Positions 9,235 through 18,859 are shown, numbered from the stretch's first letter. The stretch: DNA of 64,000 nucleotides from Pseudorhodoferax aquiterrae (GCF_014652235.1 NZ_BMYK01000021.1:1-64000), one strand, 5' to 3'. Translations and numbers: made by a program. Notes: generated by a model from the sequence alone, not told the origin.

Positions 9235-9503
9235 GGTCCTGGCAGCAGACGGAAGTCTGCCGTGGCCAAGCCGCCGCAGGCCACCATCGCCGCGCGGCCC
9301 GCGATCTGCCAGGCGCGCGCCGCGCGCACCATGGCCGGGCTGGTGTCCGGGGCAGCCGTTTGCGTGGCCTGCACCAGCTGTTCATGGGCGCGGTAGGCCG
9401 CCTCCGGGCTCAGGCCCGCGCTGCGCAGCACGTGGGCGGCCGCCCTGGCGCCCATGGCCCTCTGCTCCGCCGACGCTCCGGTCGCGATCACTGACAAATT
9501 CAC
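9231..9503 (-). CDS. small conserved-type hypothetical protein, 90 residues
   Basis: GTG start at 9503 preceded by a strong ribosome site (GGGGAGG) with about seven bases spacing; a longer frame reaching 9596 lacks such a site. The protein is Ala-rich and helical with no signal peptide, membrane segment or recognised motif. Its stop overlaps the GTG of the GGDEF-EAL gene by four bases, so the two are probably co-translated and this protein could be an accessory to that sensor. That link is inferred from position only. Confidence 0.55.
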   Translation of the reverse strand: MNLSVIATGASAEQRAMGARAAAHVLRSAGLSPEAAYRAHEQLVQATQTAAPDTSPAMVRAARAWQIAGRAAMVACGGLATADFRLLPGP

Positions 9504-9620
9504 GCTGCCCTCCCCTTGCGAAACGGGCCGGCAGGACCCGCGTTGCGCCATTGTGGGGAGATCCCGCGAGCGAATGTGGCGGGACTGTGGCGGCATGCCG
9601 GCAGCGGGGATGGGGCGGTG

Positions 9621-11126
9621 CTACAGGAGCACGATGTCGTACTGCTCCGGCCCCATCGCGCTTTCGGCCTGCAGCGAGATCGGTTTGCCGATGAAGTCCG
9701 ACAGGCCCGCCAGGTGCTGGCTCTCCTCGTCCAGGAACAGCTCCACCACCTTGGGCGAGGCCACGACGCGGAACTCGCGTGGGTTGAACTGGCGTGCCTC
9801 GCGCAGGATCTCTCGCAGGATGTCGTAGGTCACGCTGCGCGCGGTCTTCACGGCACCGGTGCCGCGGCAGATCGCACAGGGCTCGCACAGCATGTGGGCC
9901 AGCGATTCGCGCGTGCGCTTGCGCGTCATCTCCACCAGGCCCAGTGGCGAGAAGCCGCTCGCGGTGGTCTTCACACGGTCGCGCCCGAGCTGCTTGCGCA
10001 GCTCGGCCAGCACGGCGCTGCGGTGCTCGTCGCGCACCATGTCGATGAAGTCCACGATGATGATGCCGCCCAGGTTGCGCAGCCGCAGCTGGCGCGCGAT
10101 GGCGCCGGCGGCCTCCAGGTTGGTCTTGAAGATGGTGTCGTCGAAGTTGCGCGCGCCCACGTAGCCGCCGGTGTTCACGTCCACCGTGGTCAGGGCCTCG
10201 GTCTGGTCGATGATCAGGTAACCGCCGGACTTGAGGTCCACGCGCCGGCCCAGGGCCTTGGCGACCTCGTCGTCGATCGAGAACAGGTCGAAGATCGGCC
10301 GCTCGCCCTTGTAGTGCTGCAGCTTCTGCGTGGCCGCCGGCATGAACTCGCGGCCGAAGGCCTGCAGCTTGTCGAACTGCTCGCGCGAGTCGAGCCGGAT
10401 GCTCTGCGTCTCCTCGGTCACGAGGTCGCGCAACACGCGCTGCAGCAGGTCCAGGTCCTGGTGCAGCAGCGAGGCCGGCGGCAGCTTCTGCGCGGCGGCC
10501 TTGGTGCGCGCCCACGCCTTGCGCAGGTAGGCGATGTCCTCGGCGAGCTCGGCATCGGTCGCGTCCTCGGCGTTGGTGCGCAGGATGAAGCCGCCACCGC
10601 CGCCGCTGGCGGCATCGCCCACCAGCGCCTGCAGCCGGCGCCGCAGGTCCTCGCGCTGGGCTGCGGGGATCTTCTGCGACACGCCCACATGCTCGTCCTG
10701 CGGCAGGAACACCAGCAGCCGGCCGGCGATGCTGATCTGCGTGGACAGCCGCGCGCCCTTGGTGCCGATCGGGTCCTTGATGACCTGCACCATGATCGCC
10801 TGGCCCTCGAAGACCTGGCGTTCGATCGGCACCTGGCCGTGGCCATGCGCGCCGGGCCGCGCCTGCGCCGGCTCGCCCTCGCCACGCACGCCGGCCGCGC
10901 TGGGCAGCAGGTCGGCCACGTGCAGGAAGGCGGCGCGCTCCAGGCCGATGTCGATGAAGGTGGACTGCATGCCGGGCAGCACGCGCACCACCTTGCCCAT
11001 GTAGACGTTGCCGACCAGGCCCCGCTCCAGCGTGCGTTCCAGGTGCAGCTCCTGCACCGCGCCGTGTTCGACGATGGCCACGCGCGTCTCCTGCGGCGAC
11101 CAGTTGATCAGGATGTCCTGCTGCAT
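9621..11126 (-). CDS. rng: ribonuclease G
   Basis: A 501-residue member of the RNase E/G family, the length expected for RNase G (E. coli 489), which matures the 5' end of 16S rRNA and turns over mRNA. It begins with an S1 domain (GNVYMGKVVRVLPGMQSTFIDIG). The catalytic region holds the magnesium-binding aspartates (TTVDVNTGG and IIIVDFIDM), and the zinc-link cysteines follow (CAICRGTG). There is no long RNase E-type C-terminal scaffold. The start is ATG with AAGGA upstream. It lies downstream of the nadD-rsfS-rlmH-maf block, a common betaproteobacterial neighbourhood, but is separated from maf here by three extra genes. Confidence 0.97.
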   Translation of the reverse strand: MQQDILINWSPQETRVAIVEHGAVQELHLERTLERGLVGNVYMGKVVRVLPGMQSTFIDIGLERAAFLHVADLLPSAAGVRGEGEPAQARPGAHGHGQVPIERQVFEGQAIMVQVIKDPIGTKGARLSTQISIAGRLLVFLPQDEHVGVSQKIPAAQREDLRRRLQALVGDAASGGGGGFILRTNAEDATDAELAEDIAYLRKAWARTKAAAQKLPPASLLHQDLDLLQRVLRDLVTEETQSIRLDSREQFDKLQAFGREFMPAATQKLQHYKGERPIFDLFSIDDEVAKALGRRVDLKSGGYLIIDQTEALTTVDVNTGGYVGARNFDDTIFKTNLEAAGAIARQLRLRNLGGIIIVDFIDMVRDEHRSAVLAELRKQLGRDRVKTTASGFSPLGLVEMTRKRTRESLAHMLCEPCAICRGTGAVKTARSVTYDILREILREARQFNPREFRVVASPKVVELFLDEESQHLAGLSDFIGKPISLQAESAMGPEQYDIVLL

Positions 11127-11227
11127 GCGTTCCTTGCTGTGGAGCGCGCGCGCGACCGCCGGATGCCGGCGGGGCTGCGCGCGGCCGCTCCTCGTTGTTC
11201 TGTTGTCCGGGTCTGGATCGTACGCGC

Positions 11228-12232
11228 TCAGCGCCGCGGCCAGGCCCGCGCCAGCGCATCCTGGTGGGCGGGTGCCAGCGCGGCCAGGCGCACATGGCCG
11301 GCCAGGCCGAAGGAAGCGCAGTCGCGCAACTGCACGCCAGCCGCGCGCAGCCGGGCCAGGTCCTCTGCCGGGCGCGCCGCGTCGGGCAGGCGGGCGCAGA
11401 AGAAGTTGGCATCGCTGTGCAGCACCTGCCAGCCCAGCTCGGCGCACAGCGCAGCCTGGCGTGTTTTCCAGGCGCGCAGCTGCGCCAGGCTGGCGGCCAG
11501 CCAGTCCTGCGCCGCGCGGCCGGTCCAGGCCTGCAGCATGGCCACGCCGTGCGCGCCCAGCGGCCAGGACGGCGCCAGCTCCGCGAGCCGCGCGAGCAAC
11601 GGCGCGTCGGCCCGCAGCGGCGCGATCGCGTAGGCCGCGCGCACGCCGGTCAGGCCCAGCGCCTTGTTGGGCGACCACAGCTGCCAGACCTGCTCACGCT
11701 GCGCGGCGTCCAGCGATGCCGCGCCGGCCAGGCGCAGCGGCGCGTAGGCGCAGTCCAGCACGAGCGGCACTTGCGGCGCCAGGGCCTGCAGCTGCGCTGC
11801 CAGGCCGGCATGGGCCTGGCCCAGCGGCGAGGAGGGCTCGCAGGCCCAGACCAGCTGCGCCGGCGCATCCGTGCTGTGCACGGCCATCCGCTGCGCGCGC
11901 GCGGCCCAGGCATAGTCGCCATAGGCATGGGCCGGCACCCGCACGGCGGCGCCCGGCCGGGCCACGGCCGCGCTGATGCGCATGATGAATTCGCTGGCAC
12001 TGGCCGCCACCAGCACGCGCGCCGGCGCCACGCCGTGGAAGGCGGCCAGCTGCTCGCGCAAGGCGCCGTAGCCGGGGTCGGGATAGCGCGTGGGATCGGC
12101 AGCCTGCAAGGCCGCGCGCGCTGCGGGGCATGGCCCGCAGGCGTTGGCATTGGTCGAGAAATCGTTCGCGGCCGGGCCGTCGGCGTCCGGCCCGCCGTGC
12201 ACGCGGGCCGCCACCGCGGTGTCAGCGTCCAT
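11228..12232 (-). CDS. PLP-dependent class I/II aminotransferase, CobC/HisC-like
   Basis: A 334-residue fold-type I PLP enzyme. The active-site lysine is K190 in SPNKALGLTGVR, the pattern of histidinol-phosphate aminotransferases and threonine-phosphate decarboxylases (CobC/CobD). The N terminus has the usual substrate motif (DFSTNANACGP) and a YPDPGYGALR segment. No cobalamin or histidine genes are nearby, so the substrate is open; CobC-like is the closest guess from the short length and motif spacing. It lies between the SRPBCC gene (18 bases upstream) and rng on the same strand. Confidence 0.8.
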   Translation of the reverse strand: MDADTAVAARVHGGPDADGPAANDFSTNANACGPCPAARAALQAADPTRYPDPGYGALREQLAAFHGVAPARVLVAASASEFIMRISAAVARPGAAVRVPAHAYGDYAWAARAQRMAVHSTDAPAQLVWACEPSSPLGQAHAGLAAQLQALAPQVPLVLDCAYAPLRLAGAASLDAAQREQVWQLWSPNKALGLTGVRAAYAIAPLRADAPLLARLAELAPSWPLGAHGVAMLQAWTGRAAQDWLAASLAQLRAWKTRQAALCAELGWQVLHSDANFFCARLPDAARPAEDLARLRAAGVQLRDCASFGLAGHVRLAALAPAHQDALARAWPRR

Positions 12233-12250
12233 GGCGCGGCCGGGTCGCCG

Positions 12251-12709
12251 TCATGCGCCGTCGGGAATCTCGGGTTCGACCAGCTGCGCCAGCAGCGTCA
12301 GCGACTCCTGCCAGCCCAGCATGCAGGCGGCCGCCGGAATCACGGCCGGAATGCCTTGCTGCTCGATGTGCATTTCGGTGCCCACCAGGGTCTTGGCCAG
12401 GCGCACCGTGACCTGCATCTCGCCCGGCAGGTTGGGATCGTCGAAGCGGTCGGTGTAGCGCAGCAGTTCGCCGGGCACCAGTTCCAGGTAGGTGCCGCCG
12501 AAGCTGTGGCTGCTGCCCGTCGTGAAGTTCGTGAACGACATGCGGTGGCTGCCCCCCACGCGCGCGTCCATGGCATGCACCTTGGCCGTGAAGCCGTGCG
12601 GCGGCAGCCACTTGACCATGGCCTCGGGTTCGATGAAGGCGCGGTAGACGCGCTCGGGCGGCGCGCGCAGCACACGGTGCAGACGGACGGTGTGGGTGGA
12701 AGCGGACAT
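12251..12709 (-). CDS. SRPBCC / AHSA1-type START-domain protein
   Basis: A 152-residue protein with the helix-grip fold of the SRPBCC superfamily, AHSA1 branch. Typical features are the N-terminal RVLRAPPERVYRAFIEPEAMVKWLPP pattern (given here only as its residues 9-34), a central GGSHRMSFTNF strand and a C-terminal helix ending GWQESLTLLAQLVE. These proteins bind hydrophobic ligands in a cavity; no specific ligand can be read. ATG start at 12709 with AGGAG six bases upstream. It may be co-transcribed with the aminotransferase gene that follows. Confidence 0.85.
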   Translation of the reverse strand: MSASTHTVRLHRVLRAPPERVYRAFIEPEAMVKWLPPHGFTAKVHAMDARVGGSHRMSFTNFTTGSSHSFGGTYLELVPGELLRYTDRFDDPNLPGEMQVTVRLAKTLVGTEMHIEQQGIPAVIPAAACMLGWQESLTLLAQLVEPEIPDGA

Positions 12710-12786
12710 GCGGTGCTCCTGAATCAAGCCGAGGACGACCCTCTGCCTCCACGACGCGTGGTGCGGGCCGAAATCGACAAGGCGTA

Positions 12787-13086
12787 TCAGGGCTTGCGCT
12801 TGGCCTGCTTGGCCACGTCCTCGGCCAGCAGACGGCGCACCTCCAGCGCGTCCAGCGCGTAGGGCAGCAGCGAGATCGCATGCTCGGGCCTGGCCTTCTC
12901 GCCGAACACGGCCTGGGTGGCGGACCACATGAATTCCAGCGTCTCGGTGACTTCGCCCAGCGCGTCGCGCGTCATGTTGGGCAACAGGGCTTCGGCCTGT
13001 GCGGGCTTGGCCGCTGCCTTGCGCGCGGGGGCGGCGGCTTTCGACTTGGCGGTGGCGGATGTGCGGGCAGGCTTGGCGGTGGTCAC
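12787..13086 (-). CDS. small basic-tailed protein of unknown function, 99 residues
   Basis: GTG start at 13086 behind an AAGGAG ribosome site. The first 30 residues are a Lys/Ala/Thr-rich low-complexity arm. The rest is an amphipathic helical segment (DALGEVTETLEFMWSATQ, then ISLLPYALDALEVRRLL) ending in KQAKRKP. The basic arm could bind nucleic acid or another anionic partner. No family is recognised. It follows maf on the same strand after a 227-base gap and precedes the SRPBCC gene. Confidence 0.6.
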   Translation of the reverse strand: MTTAKPARTSATAKSKAAAPARKAAAKPAQAEALLPNMTRDALGEVTETLEFMWSATQAVFGEKARPEHAISLLPYALDALEVRRLLAEDVAKQAKRKP

Positions 13087-13313
13087 GGCGGCTCCTTGTT
13101 CTGGGTCGGTCTGGTGTGGCGCGAGTGTAGTGTGCGAGCGGGTGCAGAGGGCACGCCGGGCGCTGCGGTGGCCGATCTTCCACAGCATGCCGGCTGCCCA
13201 AAAACCGGGCAATCCTGTGGCAGGCCGCATGGATGCTGGTGGTGCGCCAGCCCCTCCCAAGCCTGTCCCCAGCAATATCCACAGGCGGCCGGGACAAGTC
13301 CGGCGCCGGGGTT
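13087..13313. other. intergenic region between maf and the small basic protein gene
   Basis: 227 bases with no convincing gene. It holds short C- and G-rich runs, an isolated ATATCCACA resembling a DnaA box near 13276, and a tract of five A (13200-13205). No intrinsic terminator with a T tract and no clear promoter were found. The gap breaks the otherwise tight housekeeping cluster and marks where the accessory genes between maf and rng begin. Confidence 0.4.
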
Positions 13314-13916
13314 TCAGCAATCGACGCCCGCCTGGCGCAGCAGCTGCGCGGTCTCGAACAGGGGCAGGCCCATGATGCCCGTGTAGCTGCCGCGCAGGGT
13401 GCGGATGAAGGCCTGCGCCCTGCCCTGCACGGCATAGGCGCCGGCCTTGCCGAGCGGCTCGCCGCTGGCCACGTAGGCGGCGATCTGCGCGGGCGTGAGG
13501 CTGTCGAAACAGACCTCGGACACGCTCAGGGCCTGCAGCCTCTGGCCGCCGTGCTGCACGGCCACGGCCGTCAGCACGCGGTGGGCCTGGCCGGACAGCG
13601 CGGCCAGCATGCGGGCCGCATCGTCCGCATCCTCGGGCTTGCCGAGGATGGTGGAACCCAGCGCCACCGTGGTGTCGGCGCACAGCACGGGCGCCTCCGG
13701 CAGGCCGCGCGTGCGCAGGCGCGCCACGGCGGCATCGAGCTTCAGGGCCGTCACGCGCTGCACGTAGCGCGCCGGCGCCTCGCGGCCGCGCACGGCCTCG
13801 AGCGCCTCGGCATCCTCGCCGGGCGCGGCCAGCAGCAGTTCGTGGCGCACGCCGATCTGGTCGAGCAACTGGCGCCGGCGCGGGCTCTGCGAGGCGAGGT
13901 AGACGAAATCCGGCAT
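13314..13916 (-). CDS. maf: Maf-like nucleoside triphosphate pyrophosphatase
   Basis: A 200-residue house-cleaning NTP pyrophosphatase that removes dTTP/UTP or modified nucleotides from the pool. Signature residues are the N-terminal [14 protein letters not shown], the central catalytic ADTTVAL and the [10 protein letters not shown] segment, followed by SEVCFDSLT. These match the YhdE branch (dTTP/UTP) better than YceF. It starts 12 bases after the rlmH stop on the same strand, in the standard nadD-rsfS-rlmH-maf order. The length is normal for the family. Confidence 0.95.
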   Translation of the reverse strand: MPDFVYLASQSPRRRQLLDQIGVRHELLLAAPGEDAEALEAVRGREAPARYVQRVTALKLDAAVARLRTRGLPEAPVLCADTTVALGSTILGKPEDADDAARMLAALSGQAHRVLTAVAVQHGGQRLQALSVSEVCFDSLTPAQIAAYVASGEPLGKAGAYAVQGRAQAFIRTLRGSYTGIMGLPLFETAQLLRQAGVDC

Positions 13917-13928
13917 GGGGCAGCGCCC

Positions 13929-14408
13929 CTACTCGCGGTGGTAGGGGTGGTTGGCGTTGATGGACCAGGCGCGGTAGAGCTGCTCGATCAGCAGCACGCG
14001 CGCCATGGCGTGCGGCAAGGTCATGTCCGACAGGCGGATGCGCTCGTGCGCAGCCTGGCGGAAGGCCGGCTCCAGGCCGTCGGGCCCGCCGATCACGAGG
14101 GCGACGCCGTCGCCTTCGAGCTGCCAGGTCGACAGCCGCGTGGCCAGGGCCTGCGTGGTCAGCGCGGTGCCGCGCTCGTCGAGCGCGACCACGCGGGCAT
14201 TGCGGCCGACGGCCGAGGCGATGGCGGTTTCGATGCGCTCGCGCTCGGCGGCCTGCATCTGGGCCACGGTGCGCGAGCCGCGCGGCTCGGTCTTGACGGC
14301 GCGCAGTTCGACGCGCAGTTCGGCAGGGAAACGCTTGGCGTAGTCGTCGTAGGCCGTCTGCGCCCAGTCGGGCACGCGCAGGCCCACGGCCACGATGACG
14401 AGCTTCAC
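13929..14408 (-). CDS. rlmH: 23S rRNA pseudouridine-1915 N3-methyltransferase RlmH
   Basis: A 159-residue SPOUT methyltransferase that methylates pseudouridine 1915 in helix 69 of 23S rRNA. It shows the expected MKLVIVAVG start, the SAM-binding knot ([10 protein letters not shown] followed by [22 protein letters not shown]) and the C-terminal NANHPYHRE end, a diagnostic tail for this family. It lies between rsfS (18 bases upstream) and maf on the same strand. Confidence 0.97.
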   Translation of the reverse strand: MKLVIVAVGLRVPDWAQTAYDDYAKRFPAELRVELRAVKTEPRGSRTVAQMQAAERERIETAIASAVGRNARVVALDERGTALTTQALATRLSTWQLEGDGVALVIGGPDGLEPAFRQAAHERIRLSDMTLPHAMARVLLIEQLYRAWSINANHPYHRE

Positions 14409-14426
14409 GCGTAGATCAGCGGCGAA

Positions 14427-15131
14427 TCAAGTGCGACGTGCAGCGGCCTTCTTGGCCGGCGCCGCCTTCTTCGCCGCAGGCTTGCCCACGACCACGGTCT
14501 TCACGGCGGTCTTCGCCGGCGTCTTCTTGGCCACGGCCTTCTTGGCGGGAGCGGCGGCCTGGGCCGGCGCACCGGCCTTCTTCGCGGGCGCCTTCTTCCT
14601 GGCGGGCGCGGCGATCACCGGACGCTCGGGTGCGTATTCGGGTTCGGGCCTGGCCTTCTTCGCAGCTGTCTTGCCAGCCGCGGTCTTCTTGGCGGCGACC
14701 TTCTTGGCCGGCGCCTTGTCGGCCGCCTTCGCCGGTGCGGCGGGCTTGGGCGCACCCAGCTTCAGGCGCACCGGCTTGTCGCCCCACAGCTCTTCCAGGT
14801 GGTAGTACTGGCGGATGCTGGGCTGCATGATGTGGACCACGGCCGGGCCGCAGTCCACGATGATCCATTCACCGTTGTCCTCGCCTTCCACGCGCGGCTT
14901 GGCGAAGCCGGCCTCGCGCACCGCATCGCGCACGCTGGCGGCCAGCGCACGGGTCTGGCGGTTGGAAGTGCCCGAGGCGACGATCACGCGCTCGAACAGC
15001 GGGGACAGGTGCTCGGTGTTGAAGACCTGGATGTCCTGCGCCTTGACGTCTTCGAGGCCATCGATGATGGACCTCTGCAGCTTCTGGGTGTCTTTCTTGG
15101 CGGCGGATTCCGTGGTGGGGCCAGTGGTCAT
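14427..15131 (-). CDS. rsfS: ribosome silencing factor RsfS with long Lys/Ala-rich tail
   Basis: The first about 125 residues are a normal RsfS/Iojap domain, which binds ribosomal protein uL14 and blocks subunit joining in starvation: LEDVKAQDIQVFNT, the SRQTRALA-like helix and GEWIIVDCGPAVVHIM are visible. The family is usually 105-120 residues, but this protein continues to 234 with a repetitive AAKK/APAKK tail resembling histone H1-like proteins. The tail could strengthen binding to rRNA or DNA; this is inference. Its ATG shares four bases (ATGA) with the nadD stop. Confidence 0.95.
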   Translation of the reverse strand: MTTGPTTESAAKKDTQKLQRSIIDGLEDVKAQDIQVFNTEHLSPLFERVIVASGTSNRQTRALAASVRDAVREAGFAKPRVEGEDNGEWIIVDCGPAVVHIMQPSIRQYYHLEELWGDKPVRLKLGAPKPAAPAKAADKAPAKKVAAKKTAAGKTAAKKARPEPEYAPERPVIAAPARKKAPAKKAGAPAQAAAPAKKAVAKKTPAKTAVKTVVVGKPAAKKAAPAKKAAARRT

Positions 15132-15727
15132 CGAGCGGTACGGTAGAGGTGGTGTTGGTCAATATAGCCTGCAACGGCGGGCGGAACCAGATGGGCGATG
15201 CCCTGGCCCGCCGCGACGCGCTGGCGTATGTCGGTGGCGCTGGTCGCCACCGGATGGGTGTGGAGGAAGTCGATTGTCGCGCCCGGCAATGCCAGGTCGG
15301 GCACCTGGCCCTGCGGCGCGGCGTCGTCCACGCGGGCGGCGACGCACAGGGTTGCCAGCTTCACGATCTCCTGCCACTCGTGCCAACTGGTCAATGCACG
15401 CGCCTGGTCGGAACCGATCAGGAGGTGCAGCCGGGCGCGAGGATAGCCGATTTGCAGTTCCCGCAGGCTGTCCACGGTATAGCTGGGGCCGCTGCGCTCG
15501 GTCTCGCGCGCGTCCACGACCACGCCCGGGATGCCCTCGAACGCCAGTTCGGCCATGGCCAGACGGTGCACGGCAGCGGTCGGCTGCGTGGGACGGTGCC
15601 AGGGCTGGCCCGTGGGCAGCACGTGCATGCGGTCCAGCCGCCACTGGGACATGGCGGCGCGCACCAGGTCCACGTGGGTGTTGTGCGGCGGGTCGAAGGC
15701 ACCGCCATAGACGCCGACGCGCAGCAT
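15128..15727 (-). CDS. nadD: nicotinate-nucleotide adenylyltransferase
   Basis: A 199-residue enzyme that joins nicotinate mononucleotide and ATP to give deamido-NAD in NAD synthesis. Nucleotidyltransferase motifs are present: YGGAFDPPHNTH at the N terminus and SATDIRQR near the C terminus, with GSDQA in the middle. ATG at 15727. It begins 11 bases after the hemF stop and overlaps rsfS by four bases, so hemF, nadD and rsfS appear to share one transcript. Confidence 0.96.
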   Translation of the reverse strand: MLRVGVYGGAFDPPHNTHVDLVRAAMSQWRLDRMHVLPTGQPWHRPTQPTAAVHRLAMAELAFEGIPGVVVDARETERSGPSYTVDSLRELQIGYPRARLHLLIGSDQARALTSWHEWQEIVKLATLCVAARVDDAAPQGQVPDLALPGATIDFLHTHPVATSATDIRQRVAAGQGIAHLVPPAVAGYIDQHHLYRTAR

Positions 15728-15738
15728 GGTGGGAAGGC

Positions 15739-16656
15739 TCAGACCCAAGCGCGCGGCACCAGGAAGTGCTCGGTCAGTTGCGCCTCGGCCGAGCCGGGCG
15801 CGGGTGTGTGGCGGTAGGACCAGGCGGCCTGCGGCGGCATCGACAGCAAGATGGACTCGGTGCGCCCGCCGGACTGCAGGCCGAAGTGCGTGCCGCGGTC
15901 CCACACCAGGTTGAACTCCACGTAGCGGCCGCGGCGGTAGAGCTGGAAGGCGCGCTCGCGCTCGCCCCAGGCCATGTCCTTGCGGCGCGCGAGGATCGGC
16001 AGGTAGGCACCCAGGAAGGCCGCGCCCACGGCCCGGGTCATGGCCGCGCTGCGTTCCATGCCGAGTTCGGAGAAATCGTCGAAGAACACGCCGCCGATGC
16101 CGCGCGCCTCCTGCCGGTGCTTGAGGAAGAAGTACGCGTCGCACCACTGCTTGAAGCGCGGGTACTTGTCCTCGCCATAGGGCGCCAGCGCGTCGCGGCA
16201 GACCTGGTGGAAGTGGCGTGCGTCCTCCTCGAAGCCGTAGATGGGCGTGAGGTCCATGCCGCCGCCGAACCAGCACACGGGCGGCTCGCCCGGGTGGCCG
16301 GCCGAGATCATGCGCACGTTCATGTGCACGGTGGGCGCGTAGGGGTTGCGCGGGTGGAACACCAGCGAGACGCCCATGGCTTCGAACGGCGCACCCGCGA
16401 GTTGCGGCCGGTGTTGCGTGGCCGAGGGCGGCAGCTTCGGGCCGCGCACATGCGAGAAGCCGCAGCCGGCGCGCTCGAACACGGCGCCGTTCTCCAGGAT
16501 GCGCGTGACGCCCTCGCCCTGCAGCACCTCGTCGGCACCCTTGGTCCAGGGGTCGGTCACGAAGCGGCCGCCGTCCACCGCGGCGACGGCACTGCAGATT
16601 TCCTCCTGCAGGCCACGCAGCCAGGCTGCGAAATGCGCAGAGGCGCTGGTCGTCAT
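15739..16656 (-). CDS. hemF: oxygen-dependent coproporphyrinogen III oxidase
   Basis: A 305-residue aerobic haem-synthesis enzyme that decarboxylates coproporphyrinogen III to protoporphyrinogen IX. Family segments seen include the HMNVRMI and [10 protein letters not shown] core, the FFDDF motif and the C-terminal [13 protein letters not shown] stretch. The length matches the family (about 300). Its ATG overlaps the purD stop by four bases, giving a purD-hemF-nadD-rsfS translational chain. Having the oxygen-dependent form fits an aerobic organism. Confidence 0.97.
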   Translation of the reverse strand: MTTSASAHFAAWLRGLQEEICSAVAAVDGGRFVTDPWTKGADEVLQGEGVTRILENGAVFERAGCGFSHVRGPKLPPSATQHRPQLAGAPFEAMGVSLVFHPRNPYAPTVHMNVRMISAGHPGEPPVCWFGGGMDLTPIYGFEEDARHFHQVCRDALAPYGEDKYPRFKQWCDAYFFLKHRQEARGIGGVFFDDFSELGMERSAAMTRAVGAAFLGAYLPILARRKDMAWGERERAFQLYRRGRYVEFNLVWDRGTHFGLQSGGRTESILLSMPPQAAWSYRHTPAPGSAEAQLTEHFLVPRAWV

Positions 16657-17945
16657 CTCGCGGCGCGGTGGCCGATGTCGCGGCGGTACTGCATCCCGTC
16701 AAAGTTGATCGCCCGCACGACCTCGTAGGCGCGCTGCTGGGCCAGCTTGACCTTGTCGGCCAGCACGGTCACGCACAGCACGCGGCCGCCGCTCACGCGC
16801 ACGGTGCCGTCGGCGTCGCGCTGGGTGCCGGCGTGGAAGACCACGGCATCCGCCTCGGCGGCCGGCAGGCCGGTGATGGCATCGCCCTTGCGCGGCGTCA
16901 GCGGGTAGCCGTGCGCGGCCAGCACCACGCCCAGCGCGATGCGGCGGTCCCATTCCAGTTCGATCTGGTCGAGCTTGCCGTGCGGGCCGGGCTCGGTGGC
17001 GGCCCAGAACACCTCGAACAGGTCCGACTTCAGGCGCATCAGCAGCGGCTGGGTCTCGGGGTCGCCCAGGCGGCAGTTGAACTCCAGCGTCTTGGGCCGG
17101 CCCTGGGCGTCGATCATGAGCCCGGCGTACAGAAAGCCCGTGTAGGCGATGCCGTCCTTCTCCATGCCGCGGATGGTCGGCAGGATGATCTCGCGCATGG
17201 CGCGCGCGTGCACGTCGGCCGTGACCACGGGCGCGGGCGAATAGGCACCCATGCCGCCCGTGTTGGGGCCCTGGTCGCCGTCCTGCAGGCGCTTGTGGTC
17301 CTGGCTGGTGGCCATGGCTGTCACGTTCTTGCCGTCGCACAGCACGATGAAGCTGGCTTCCTCGCCCTGCAGGAACTCTTCGATCACCACGCGCGCGCCG
17401 CCTTCGTTGTGCGCCACGCCCAGGGGGTTGTCGACCAGCATGAAGTCGATGGCCTCGTGCGCCTCGGCCAGCGTGGTGGCCACGACCACGCCCTTGCCGG
17501 CCGCCAGGCCGTCGGCCTTGACCACGATGGGCGCGCCCTTGGCGTCCACGTAGGCATGGGCCTCCTTGGGATCGCTGAAGGTCTGGTACTCGGCCGTCGG
17601 AATGCCGTGGCGCTGCATGAAGGCCTTGGAGAAGGCCTTGGAGCTCTCCAGCTGCGCCGCGGCCTTGGTCGGGCCGAAGATGCGCAGGCCGTGGGCGCGG
17701 AATTCGTCCACCACACCGGCCGCCAGCGGGCCCTCGGGGCCGACCACGGACAGTGCGATGTGCTCCTTCTGCGCCCATTCGCGCAGCGCCACCACATCGG
17801 TGATGGGCACATTGACGAGCCGCTCGTCCAGCGCCGTGCCGCCGTTGCCGGGCGCCACGTACACGCGCGTGACGCGGGACGATTGCGCCAGCTTCCAGGC
17901 CAGCGCGTGCTCGCGGCCACCGCCGCCGATCACAAGAACTTTCAT
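16653..17945 (-). CDS. purD: phosphoribosylamine-glycine ligase
   Basis: A 430-residue ATP-grasp enzyme of purine synthesis that joins phosphoribosylamine and glycine. It starts [19 protein letters not shown], a diagnostic N terminus. The ATP-grasp core shows [18 protein letters not shown] and the [12 protein letters not shown] loop, followed by [13 protein letters not shown], the metal and ribose-phosphate region. Normal length. It is first in the purD-hemF-nadD-rsfS-rlmH-maf run, separated from yebC by 194 bases with two hairpins. Confidence 0.97.
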   Translation of the reverse strand: MKVLVIGGGGREHALAWKLAQSSRVTRVYVAPGNGGTALDERLVNVPITDVVALREWAQKEHIALSVVGPEGPLAAGVVDEFRAHGLRIFGPTKAAAQLESSKAFSKAFMQRHGIPTAEYQTFSDPKEAHAYVDAKGAPIVVKADGLAAGKGVVVATTLAEAHEAIDFMLVDNPLGVAHNEGGARVVIEEFLQGEEASFIVLCDGKNVTAMATSQDHKRLQDGDQGPNTGGMGAYSPAPVVTADVHARAMREIILPTIRGMEKDGIAYTGFLYAGLMIDAQGRPKTLEFNCRLGDPETQPLLMRLKSDLFEVFWAATEPGPHGKLDQIELEWDRRIALGVVLAAHGYPLTPRKGDAITGLPAAEADAVVFHAGTQRDADGTVRVSGGRVLCVTVLADKVKLAQQRAYEVVRAINFDGMQYRRDIGHRAAR

Positions 17946-18139
17946 CTCAGTTTTCCACGGCGCTGGCGCGCCATCCGCAAGACACGAAACCGGCACGCAA
18001 GCCGCTGCTCGGAAGGCCGCGGAGCAGGCCATGCCAGCAGACGCGGCGCAACGGGCTCTGCCCGGGCGCTCGCGGCGCCCCCTGGAGGGGGGATGGGATT
18101 TCTACACGCAGTGAGAAATCCAAACGGGGGGGCTTCATT
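17946..18139. repeat. structured intergenic element with two inverted repeats
   Basis: The 194 bases between yebC and purD hold two hairpin-forming repeats: CCCCCT/AGGGGG with a two-base loop near 18079-18092, and GGATTTCT (18096-18103) paired perfectly with AGAAATCC (18114-18121) over a ten-base loop. Neither is followed by a T tract, so a classic terminator is unlikely. The G/C-rich body resembles the dispersed intergenic repeats common in Comamonadaceae, but copies elsewhere cannot be tested here. Confidence 0.5.
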
Positions 18140-18859
18140 TCACAGCGCCCCGTTGTGGTACACGTTTTGCACGTCGTCCAGGTCTTCCAGGACGTCCAGC
18201 AGTTTCTGCATGCGCTCGGCGTCATCGCCCGTGAGCTCGACCGTGTTCTCGGCGCGCATGGTCACTTCGGCCAGCTCGGGCGTGAAGCCGGCGGCTTCCA
18301 GCGCGTTCTTGACCGTCTCGAAGGCCGCCGGCGCCGTCAGCACCTCGATGGCGCCGTCCTCGTCGGTGACCACGTCGTCGGCACCGGCTTCCAGCGCGAC
18401 TTCCATGACCTTGTCCTCGTCGGCACCGGGCGCCAGCACGATCTGACCGCAATGCTTGAACTGGAAGGCCACCGAGCCTTCGGTGCCCATGTTGCCGCCG
18501 TACTTGCTGAAGGCGTGGCGCACCTCGGCCACCGTGCGCACGCGGTTGTCGGTCATGGTGTCGACGATGACGGCCGCGCCGCCGATGCCGTAGCCCTCGT
18601 AGCGGATCTCCTCGTAGCTCACGCCCTCGAGGTTGCCCGTGGCCTTGTCGATGTTGCGCTTGACGGTGTCGGCCGGCATGTTGGCGGCCTTGGCCTTGTC
18701 CACCGCCAGCCGCAGGCGCGGGTTGGCCGACAGGTCACCACCGCCCTGGCGCGCCGCCACCATGATTTCGCGGATGCAGCGCGTCCAGATCTTGCCCCGC
18801 TTCTCGTCCTGCCTGCCCTTGCGGTGCTGGATGTTCGCCCATTTGCTGTGTCCGGCCAC
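18140..18859 (-). CDS. yebC: YebC/PmpR family regulator or translation factor
   Basis: A 239-residue member of the TACO1/YebC family. Diagnostic segments are the N-terminal [18 protein letters not shown], the [15 protein letters not shown] region and [13 protein letters not shown]. Members act as DNA-binding regulators (PmpR) or help ribosomes through polyproline runs. Start is GTG at 18859 with AAGGA nine bases before it. It is divergent from the HerA-like ATPase gene across a 71-base AT-richer gap that must hold both promoters. Confidence 0.96.
   Translation of the reverse strand: MAGHSKWANIQHRKGRQDEKRGKIWTRCIREIMVAARQGGGDLSANPRLRLAVDKAKAANMPADTVKRNIDKATGNLEGVSYEEIRYEGYGIGGAAVIVDTMTDNRVRTVAEVRHAFSKYGGNMGTEGSVAFQFKHCGQIVLAPGADEDKVMEVALEAGADDVVTDEDGAIEVLTAPAAFETVKNALEAAGFTPELAEVTMRAENTVELTGDDAERMQKLLDVLEDLDDVQNVYHNGAL

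Noticed and set aside
2401-9396. Long rightward open frame within and beyond the ligD fusion
   Set aside because: Out of frame with the ligase motifs and opposite the GGDEF-EAL gene; Arg/Ala/Gly-rich shadow only.
13270-13290. DnaA-box-like ATATCCACA near a maf-adjacent gap
   Set aside because: Only one near-match, no cluster, no AT-rich unwinding region and no dnaA/dnaN/gidA genes, so not an origin.
14815-16728. Rightward open frame opposite nadD and hemF
   Set aside because: Encodes repetitive Arg/Ala/Gly/His sequence; the minus strand carries well-defined enzymes.
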